Position numbers and translations under genes: made by a program
Assembly (NCBI GenBank): GCA_005879065.1
Contig: VBLU01000165.1
Location: 1 to 19,380, forward strand
Source of the DNA: Methanobacteriota archaeon
GTDB lineage: Archaea; Thermoplasmatota; Thermoplasmata; RBG-16-68-12
Reading direction: 5' to 3'
DNA: 19,380 nucleotides
The notes under the pieces: model-generated
Told to the model about the DNA's origin: nothing
The model's input: only the letters and a program-made list of their open reading frames with translations
Database searches by the model: none
Shown: positions 14,484 to 19,380 of the stretch, piece by piece
Position numbering within the stretch: the stretch's first letter is position 1
Layout: every line of letters starts with the position of its first letter

Positions 14484-14923
14484 TCACCGATCCATCCGCC
14501 GGAGGACGTCTAGGACCCGGGACTTCGCGGCATCGTCGGCCCGCACGACCACGACGCCCTGCGTCGGCAGGCCGTAGAGCACCGCCGCGGACGAAGGCGC
14601 CAGGGCGATGCAGACCAGGGCCAGAAGGTCCTCTTCGCCTCGGACTTCGACGCGAACCCGCTCCTTCGACTTAAAGGCTTCGGACACGATGCGCCATGCG
14701 TCCGGAGTGATGGTCCCCGCGGGATTCAACGGCCGCGGGCGACGAGGTCGAGCGTGCAGAAATCGCCGACCGTCACGACGGGGCTCGCACGTCCGATCGC
14801 GGGGAGGATGGCCTCGCCGTGCACGAGCGAGCCCATCGGCCAACGCAGGTACTCTCGCAACGAATCCGGGAGGCGCAACGTCGCGTCCGCGAACTCAGCG
14901 AACGCGAAGGGCGAACTTCCCAT
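14484..14923 (-). pseudogene. GTP-dependent dephospho-CoA kinase (DUF359), deleted and frame-shifted
   Basis: The archaeal dephospho-CoA kinase makes the last step of coenzyme A synthesis. Its N-terminal part lies in one frame from ATG 14923 to the TGA at 14726 (LRLPDSLREYLRWPMG, then VVTVGDFCTLDLVARG). Its C-terminal part lies in another frame down to 14484 (NPAGTITPDAWRIV, RGEEDLLALV, AVLYGLPTQGVVVVR). Between them the family normally has about 28 residues, including the D-x-KT segment; these are absent, and the two halves meet with a one-base frame offset. A 7-bp inverted repeat (CCCGCGG/CCGCGGG, 14733-14739 and 14716-14722) brackets the junction. As written the gene cannot make a normal enzyme. 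It overlaps the spt4 end by about 29 nt and abuts rps24e. Confidence 0.8.
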
Positions 14924-15086
14924 TGACATGGATGCCCATCTTCTTCGCGATCTCGGACCGCGGGTGGTCCACGATGATCACGTAGCCTTGCCAATCCTTC
15001 GATGTCTCGTTCCCGCACAACGGGCACTTGTCCTCGTCCGTGATCGCGGAGCAGTTCTTGCACGCCTTTGGAATCTTGACGACCAT
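14895..15086 (-). CDS. spt4: Transcription elongation factor Spt4 (RNA polymerase subunit E'')
   Basis: A 63-residue zinc protein that pairs with Spt5 to clamp RNA polymerase on DNA during elongation. Zinc ligands are in CKNC near the N-terminus and CPLC about 12 residues later. The rest (WQGYVIIVDHPRSEIAKKMGI, KFALRVR) matches archaeal Spt4/RpoE'' over its full length. The ATG lies 3 nt after the rpo7 stop, so the two are translated from one mRNA. No damage is visible, unlike in its two neighbours. Confidence 0.95.
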   Translation of the reverse strand: MVVKIPKACKNCSAITDEDKCPLCGNETSKDWQGYVIIVDHPRSEIAKKMGIHVNGKFALRVR

Positions 15087-15089
15087 ACT

Positions 15090-15578
15090 TCACCGTTTCT
15101 TCCGGGTGCGACCTTCCGCTCTCGCGCGGTCCTCTTCGATCCAGTCGAGTTTGCCGAGGGCGGGCTGGCGCATCGTGAGTCCGATCTTCGACTCCCGCGG
15201 CGCCCGTTCGTTCAGGGAGACCGCGACGATCCGCGTACGGACCTTGTCGCCGATGCGCAGGTCGCGCTTCGTGTCCTTCCCGATGAGCCGCTGCCCCTCT
15301 TCGTCCACGTCCACGGTGCCCTCCACGATCTCCTGGAGGGCCGGCGCGAACACGAGGGCGTCGTACTTCACCCGCTGGTACACCGCGCCGTCGCCGTGGA
15401 CGATGCGACCTTCGCCCATCCGCTCGATGTTGCTCGCGATCAGCGTGAGGGTCTTGTCCGCCCCGATTTTGCCTTCGAGGGTTGTCCGGGTAAGCTCTCG
15501 GGCCACGGCATCGATGTCCTCCCCCAGGCGTTCGGGCGGGATGCGGACGACGTCCTCCCGCTGGACCCGTTGGTACAT
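15090..15578 (-). CDS. rpo7: RNA polymerase subunit Rpo7 (RpoE'), lacking part of the S1 domain
   Basis: Rpo7 pairs with Rpo4 to form the stalk of archaeal RNA polymerase. The N-terminal tip domain is complete (MYQRVQREDVVRIPPERLG, then GEGRIVHGDGAVYQRVKYDALVF), and the C-terminus matches well (RLIGKDTKRDLRIGDKVRTRIVAVSL, KIGLTMRQPALGKLDWIEED). Between EGTV (residue 89) and DVDEEGQ the family normally has about 30 residues, the S1 strands around the FGAFVRIGP and DGLVHVSQ motifs; these are missing in frame. The protein is 162 residues against about 187 normally. The start is ATG 15578, fitting the usual MY start; an ATG at 15608 would add 10 residues. It is first in the cluster, with a TATA-like box upstream. 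Confidence 0.92.
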   Translation of the reverse strand: MYQRVQREDVVRIPPERLGEDIDAVARELTRTTLEGKIGADKTLTLIASNIERMGEGRIVHGDGAVYQRVKYDALVFAPALQEIVEGTVDVDEEGQRLIGKDTKRDLRIGDKVRTRIVAVSLNERAPRESKIGLTMRQPALGKLDWIEEDRARAEGRTRKKR

Positions 15579-15608
15579 GAAAACCGGCGCGGCTCGTACT
15601 GGTTCCAT

Positions 15609-15616
15609 CTATTTAT
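15609..15616 (-). promoter_or_regulatory. TATA box for the rpo7 cluster
   Basis: On the minus strand this reads ATAAATAG within AGTGATAAATAGATGG. Its centre lies about 35 nt before the chosen rpo7 ATG, which predicts a leader of roughly 9 nt. The 250-base divergent gap towards dppB also holds a CTAAATTC stretch near 15751 that could serve dppB; nothing else was recognised there. Confidence 0.5.
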
Positions 15617-15858
15617 CACTTTACGTCGGGGCTCCGGAGGCTCACGATTCTTCTGGGGAACTTTGCGATCCACGCGCGAACAGGAATCAGATTCCTCCGA
15701 GTTGTGTGAGAGGCCTTCGTCTACATTCTTATGGGCATTCGGGCTTACCTAAATTCCATTGGGAGTTCGCGATCGCCGCGGCTGCGTTTCAGGCTCCTTC
15801 GCAAGGGCAACGACGGCCGCGCGCACCGGAACGCCACTCGGAAAGGGAGTGAGGAGTC

Positions 15859-16881
15859 GTGGGGCGAAACAAGAGTGACCTCATCGTCTTCGTTGGCAAG
15901 CGTCTCCTCCAACTCCTCCCCGTCGTCCTCGGCGTGATCGTCATCACGTTCTTCTTCACCCACGTCGCGGTCCAAAATCCATGCGCGGTCTGGGCGGGGG
16001 CCCACGCCACCGCGGATCAAGTGCAGGCGTGCATCCTGCGATTTGGGTTGAATCGTCCGTTGACGGACCAGTTCTGGCGCTACCTGACGACTCTATTGTC
16101 GGGCGACTGGGGAGCGAATCCTCGAGGAGGGGTCCCCGTCCTGCTTTCCATCTCCTCCGCCTTCCCCGCAACCCTGGAACTGGTCCTAGCTTCTCTCTTT
16201 ATCATGACCGTCATCGGGATCCCCCTGGGGGTCGTCGCCGCGAACGGGGCGGGTCGCTGGGCGGACCACCTGGTGAGGGTCTTCTACCTGAGCGGCTGGG
16301 CCACCCCTACCTACCTGGGAGCCGTGGTCCTCGCGATCGCGGTCGGCCCCGCAATAGGGCTCCCGACAAAGGGAGACTTCACCACTAAACCGCCGTTTTA
16401 CGGCCCCACCCACATGTCGGTGCTCGACGCCCTCTGGGCCTTGGATTTCCCCGCGGTTGGAGACGCGCTCCTTCACCTCGTCCTCCCCGCATCCGCACTG
16501 GCTTTGCTCAATCTGGGTATCGCGACCCGGATGACGAGGACCTCGATGCTGGAAGTCCTTCCCCTCGATTTCGTCAAGACCGCTCGCATGAAGGGACTCT
16601 CCGACTTCGTCGTCCTCTACAAGCACGCGCTTCGGAACTCGCTCATCTCGACGGTGACGATCCTCGGGATCACGGCAGGGGTGCTCCTCTCCGGTACCGT
16701 CGTGATTGAAACGATCTTCCAATGGCCCGGCATCGGAGCCTACGCATACGACGCAATCACGGGTTACAATTTCCCCGGCACGATCGCGGTCGTCATCGTG
16801 TTCGCCGTCGCCGTCGTCATTTCCAACCTTCTCTCCGATGTCCTCTACGGCATCCTCGACCCACGCGTGGAGTGGAGGTAA
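15859..16881 (+). CDS. dppB: Oligopeptide/dipeptide ABC transporter permease, DppB type
   Basis: A 340-residue inner permease with about six membrane helices. It starts with the usual N-terminal helix (LLQLLPVVLGVIVITFFFTHV) and carries the periplasmic/extracellular loop and the ATPase-contact loop FVKTARMKGLSDFVVLYKHALRN, a clear EAA motif. Late segments GTVVIETIFQWPGIG and the DPRVEW end are family-typical. The GTG start follows GTGAGGAG with about 3 nt spacing. The stop is followed 2 nt later by the dppC start, whose ribosome-binding site lies inside the last dppB codons. It is the first gene of the ABC operon in view; no substrate-binding protein precedes it here. Confidence 0.92.
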   Translation: MGRNKSDLIVFVGKRLLQLLPVVLGVIVITFFFTHVAVQNPCAVWAGAHATADQVQACILRFGLNRPLTDQFWRYLTTLLSGDWGANPRGGVPVLLSISSAFPATLELVLASLFIMTVIGIPLGVVAANGAGRWADHLVRVFYLSGWATPTYLGAVVLAIAVGPAIGLPTKGDFTTKPPFYGPTHMSVLDALWALDFPAVGDALLHLVLPASALALLNLGIATRMTRTSMLEVLPLDFVKTARMKGLSDFVVLYKHALRNSLISTVTILGITAGVLLSGTVVIETIFQWPGIGAYAYDAITGYNFPGTIAVVIVFAVAVVISNLLSDVLYGILDPRVEWR

Positions 16882-16883
16882 CG

Positions 16884-17921
16884 GTGGCGAGCGCGACCGA
16901 CTCGGAGCTCGGGGTTGACGCCACTCCATGGACTTTGTTGCGCGGGAAGGCGTCGCACCTTCGGGAGATACTTCGTCCCTTCATTCGCGTACTGCGGGCG
17001 AACCCTCTCACGTTGATCGGCTTCATCCTCGTCGTCATCATCTCAACGACCGCCCTTCTCGTGGCAATCGTCCCGGTCATCAGCCAGGTCGTGCTTGGGC
17101 ATCCCGTCCTTCTCACGCCGTACGATCCGAATGGCATCTCAACGGATTACAGCCAGGCGCCTTCCCTGAAGCATCTTCTGGGGACCGATAAGTTGGGGCT
17201 TGACATCTTCTCTCGAGTCCTCGCGGCGCTTCCGCTTGACCTGGCCATTGGCGTTGGAATTGCCGGCTTCGCTCTCTTGCTCGGGGGAGGCCTCGGCCTC
17301 GTTGCAGGCTATTGGGACAAGCCGCGGACCCTCGGAGGCGTGATTTCCGCAGTCATCCTCCGAGTCACCGACGTCTTCTTGGCATTTCCTTCGTTGGTCC
17401 TCGCGCTCGCGATCGCAGCCTCTCTGGGCCGTGGGACCGGTCCCTCTATCCTGGCCGTCCTTCTCACCTGGTGGCCCTACTACGTGCGCCTCACGAGAGG
17501 GGAGGTCCTCGCAGTCAAACATCGGCCGTACGTCGTGGCCGCCCGAGCGGCCGGCGTGTCCGAGGTCCGAATCTTGTTTCGTCATGTCCTCCGGAATTTG
17601 ATCGAGCCGCTTCTCGTGTACTACACCCTCGACATTGGCACCGTCATCATCACGTTCTCGACGATTTCCTTCGTCGGAATCGGCGTGCCCTTGGACGTAT
17701 CCGAGTGGGGCACGATGGTCGAGGCCTACGAGCAACTCCTCCTGACGCACCCGTGGACCGTCCTCGCTCCCGGCGCAGCCATTTTCATCACGGTCCTGGC
17801 CTTCAGCCTGTTCGGGGATGGCCTCCGAGACATCCTCGATCCTCGGAGCCGTCGCACCCTGGTGCAGGCGGTCGCCGCGACGACCCTGCCCGGTCAGGTT
17901 GCCGGGGCCGCAGAGGCCTGA
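16884..17921 (+). CDS. dppC: Oligopeptide/dipeptide ABC transporter permease, DppC type
   Basis: A 345-residue second permease subunit. An N-terminal ~40-residue cytoplasmic segment leads into the first helix (LTLIGFILVVIISTTALLVAIV). The HLLGTDKLGLDIFSRVL motif is diagnostic of DppC/OppC. The EAA loop reads RPYVVAARAAGVSEVRILFRHVLRN, and the end shows FGDGLRDILDPR. The GTG at 16884 has GGAGG 5 nt upstream; longer in-frame starts in dppB are less likely. It ends 6 nt before dppD. Together with DppB it forms the membrane channel. Confidence 0.93.
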   Translation: MASATDSELGVDATPWTLLRGKASHLREILRPFIRVLRANPLTLIGFILVVIISTTALLVAIVPVISQVVLGHPVLLTPYDPNGISTDYSQAPSLKHLLGTDKLGLDIFSRVLAALPLDLAIGVGIAGFALLLGGGLGLVAGYWDKPRTLGGVISAVILRVTDVFLAFPSLVLALAIAASLGRGTGPSILAVLLTWWPYYVRLTRGEVLAVKHRPYVVAARAAGVSEVRILFRHVLRNLIEPLLVYYTLDIGTVIITFSTISFVGIGVPLDVSEWGTMVEAYEQLLLTHPWTVLAPGAAIFITVLAFSLFGDGLRDILDPRSRRTLVQAVAATTLPGQVAGAAEA

Positions 17922-17927
17922 TCTCCG

Positions 17928-19061
17928 ATGGTCGAACCGGTGTTGGATGTCCAGGACCTCTCCGTCGAGTACGAGGCGGGCGCGGGGACTTTCCACGCCC
18001 TGACCGGCGTCTCGGTTCGGTTGGACCCGGGCCGCGTCGTGGGGATCGTCGGTGAGACAGGATCCGGAAAAAGCACATTGGCCCACGCCATCCCGCGCCT
18101 GCTGCCTGAACCCCCGGCTCGCATCGTCTCCGGGAAGATCTCCTTCCGCGGGGTCGACGTCCTCGACCTTCCGAAATGGAAACTGCCGCTTCTCCGTGGG
18201 ACCGGGATTGGAATGATCTTCCAGGAGCCGATCAACTCCCTCAATCCCGCGTACCGCATCTTCGACCAAGTCGCGGAAGCCGTCGCCGTTCGGAAGCTGC
18301 GGGATGCGGGCGAATCGCCCACTCTCTTCCCCGCCCCGGAGCCGCACGACTACTCGAAGGGCATGGTCGTGAAAAGCGGCGAGGCACTACTCCATCCGAT
18401 TGCGACCAAGCTGCCGGGTCGGAGGCGCCGCGCGCGTCGAGAGGCGTTGATGCAAGACGTCCTGGACTACCTGAGGCTCGTCCGCATCAACGACCCAGAG
18501 ACGATCCTTGACCTGTACCCGCACGAACTCTCCGGCGGGATGCGCCAGCGGATCATGATTGCGATGGCCCTGAGCGCGAAGCCGTCCCTTCTCATCGCCG
18601 ACGAACCCACGAGCGCGCTGGACATCACGATCCAGGCACAAGTCCTGACGTTGATGAAGGAACTCATGGAGGAGGTGCAGACGTCGATCCTGTTCATCAG
18701 CCATGACCTCGGGATCATCGCGGAGATGGCCGATGAGGTCGGCGTCTTGTATGCGGGCCACCTCGTCGAGTTCGGCCCGGTCGAAGAGGTCTTCGCGAAC
18801 CCTCGTCATCCGTACACGAAATTGCTCCTCCGCTCCGTACCTGCGCAGTACAAGGATGACGGTCCCCTCCCTGCGCTTTCCGGATCCGTGCCGAGCCTCG
18901 CAAACGTGCCCCCCGGCTGTCCGTTCCATCCGCGATGCCCGCTCATGAGGGACGCTTGCAAAACGAACCCGGGCCCTCTCCTTGAACCGGTGAAGGGCAT
19001 CTCTGCTCGGACTCATCTCTCCGCGTGCTACTACAGCGACGAAGTGGCGAGGAAGGCATGA
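17928..19061 (+). CDS. dppD: Oligopeptide/dipeptide ABC transporter ATPase, DppD type
   Basis: A 377-residue ATPase that powers peptide import at the inner face of the membrane. Motifs: Walker A GETGSGKST (residues 42-50), Q-loop FQEP, signature LSGGMRQR (from residue 201), Walker B LLIADEPTSALD and switch SHD. Between Q-loop and signature an insertion of about 30 residues (DAGESPTLFPAPEPHDYSKG, then RRRRARR) exceeds the usual length. The oligo_HPY C-terminus holds four cysteines spaced CX5CX6CX22C (C331, C337, C344, C367), the pattern reported to bind a 4Fe-4S cluster in some DppD proteins. Its stop overlaps the dppF start as ATGA. The exact peptide substrate is unknown. Confidence 0.93.
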   Translation: MVEPVLDVQDLSVEYEAGAGTFHALTGVSVRLDPGRVVGIVGETGSGKSTLAHAIPRLLPEPPARIVSGKISFRGVDVLDLPKWKLPLLRGTGIGMIFQEPINSLNPAYRIFDQVAEAVAVRKLRDAGESPTLFPAPEPHDYSKGMVVKSGEALLHPIATKLPGRRRRARREALMQDVLDYLRLVRINDPETILDLYPHELSGGMRQRIMIAMALSAKPSLLIADEPTSALDITIQAQVLTLMKELMEEVQTSILFISHDLGIIAEMADEVGVLYAGHLVEFGPVEEVFANPRHPYTKLLLRSVPAQYKDDGPLPALSGSVPSLANVPPGCPFHPRCPLMRDACKTNPGPLLEPVKGISARTHLSACYYSDEVARKA

Positions 19062-19380
19062 CAACTCCCATCATTGAGGCCCAAGCCCTGGTCAAACACT
19101 TCCCGCTCACGCGCTCTCTCGCCAACGTGTTCACGGGTAAGCCCCAAGAGGTCGTCCATGCGGTCGATGGCGTCTCTTTGGGCCTTCAACCTGGTGAGAC
19201 GCTGGGACTCATTGGCGAGTCCGGGTCAGGTAAGACGACCCTCGGATGGCTCCTGTCGAAACTCCACGAGCCGACCGCGGGCCGCGTCTTGTTCGAAGGC
19301 AAAGATATCACGGGCCTCTGGGGACAAGAACTCCTGGAATGGCGGCGGAACGTCCAGATCGTGTTTCAAGATCCCGTCGG
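19058..19380 (+). CDS. dppF: Oligopeptide/dipeptide ABC transporter ATPase, DppF type (3' end beyond window)
   Basis: The first 107 codons of the second ATPase, open to the right edge. The N-terminus reads MTTPIIEAQALVKHFPL, followed by a short insertion (RSLANVFTGKPQEV), AVDGVSLGLQPGETLGLIG, Walker A GESGSGKTT (from residue 53) and the Q-loop VFQDP at the very end. The FP..AVDGVS layout is the usual one for DppF/OppF. It overlaps dppD by four bases (ATGA), so translation is probably coupled. Signature, Walker B and the C-terminal domain lie outside the window. Confidence 0.92.
   Translation, partial: MTTPIIEAQALVKHFPLTRSLANVFTGKPQEVVHAVDGVSLGLQPGETLGLIGESGSGKTTLGWLLSKLHEPTAGRVLFEGKDITGLWGQELLEWRRNVQIVFQDPV

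Noticed and set aside
14733..14739. Hairpin in the kinase junction as a terminator or attachment site
   Set aside because: The right arm is part of the normal NPAG coding sequence and no T-run follows, so there is no support for a regulatory role.
14484..14923. Programmed -1 frameshift to join the two dephospho-CoA kinase halves
   Set aside because: No slippery heptamer was seen at the junction, and a shift would still leave about 28 conserved residues missing, so deletion is the better explanation.
1..19380. Mobile elements, CRISPR arrays, phage genes or a novel defence system
   Set aside because: No transposase, integrase, terminal repeats, regularly spaced repeats or defence-type domains were found; the gene content is metabolic, transport and information processing.

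Overview
This window looks like a high-GC archaeal chromosome, most likely from an uncultured heterotrophic lineage near the Thermoplasmata; that placement is inferred and was not tested by phylogeny. The archaeal call rests on a minus-strand cluster found only in Archaea: rpo7, spt4, a DUF359-type dephospho-CoA kinase, rps24e and rps27ae, with a tRNA-Arg(CCG) downstream. It is supported by AT-rich TATA-like boxes about 26 nt upstream of start codons in otherwise GC-rich DNA, which suggests leaderless transcripts.

Layout. 1-4761 holds redox and housekeeping genes: a truncated minus-strand ORF at the left edge, a VOC-fold protein, MsrB, a class I flavin disulfide reductase resembling mycothione reductase, a DUF1801 protein, a PrxQ-like peroxiredoxin and a HAD hydrolase interrupted by an in-frame TGA. 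4879-6162 is a CPA2 cation/proton antiporter. 6304-13551 is a 2-hydroxy-acid module: a LutC-like LUD protein, a LutB-LutA fused Fe-S protein, a convergent GlcD-type FAD oxidase, an unusual Nramp-related permease and a glycerate 2-kinase. 13611-15578 is the information-processing cluster on the minus strand. 15859-19380 is a dppBCDF-type oligopeptide ABC operon, cut by the right edge before DppF ends and without a substrate-binding protein in view.

How the genes fit together. The hydroxy-acid module would oxidise lactate, glycolate or a similar 2-hydroxy acid through GlcD and the LutBA/LutC electron-transfer proteins. The permease may import the acid, and glycerate kinase would send glycerate into lower glycolysis as 2-phosphoglycerate. 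The first block points to management of oxidative thiol damage. The ABC operon points to peptide uptake.

The most striking observation is a set of apparent losses of roughly 90 bases in conserved genes. Rpo7 lacks about 30 residues of its S1 domain in frame. The dephospho-CoA kinase lacks about 28 residues and changes frame. The LutBA fusion has lost its natural C-terminus and runs 187 bases into the antisense of GlcD. Together with the stop in the HAD gene and the missing start of LutC, this suggests either assembly gap collapse or real gene decay. No insertion sequence, phage gene or CRISPR array was seen.
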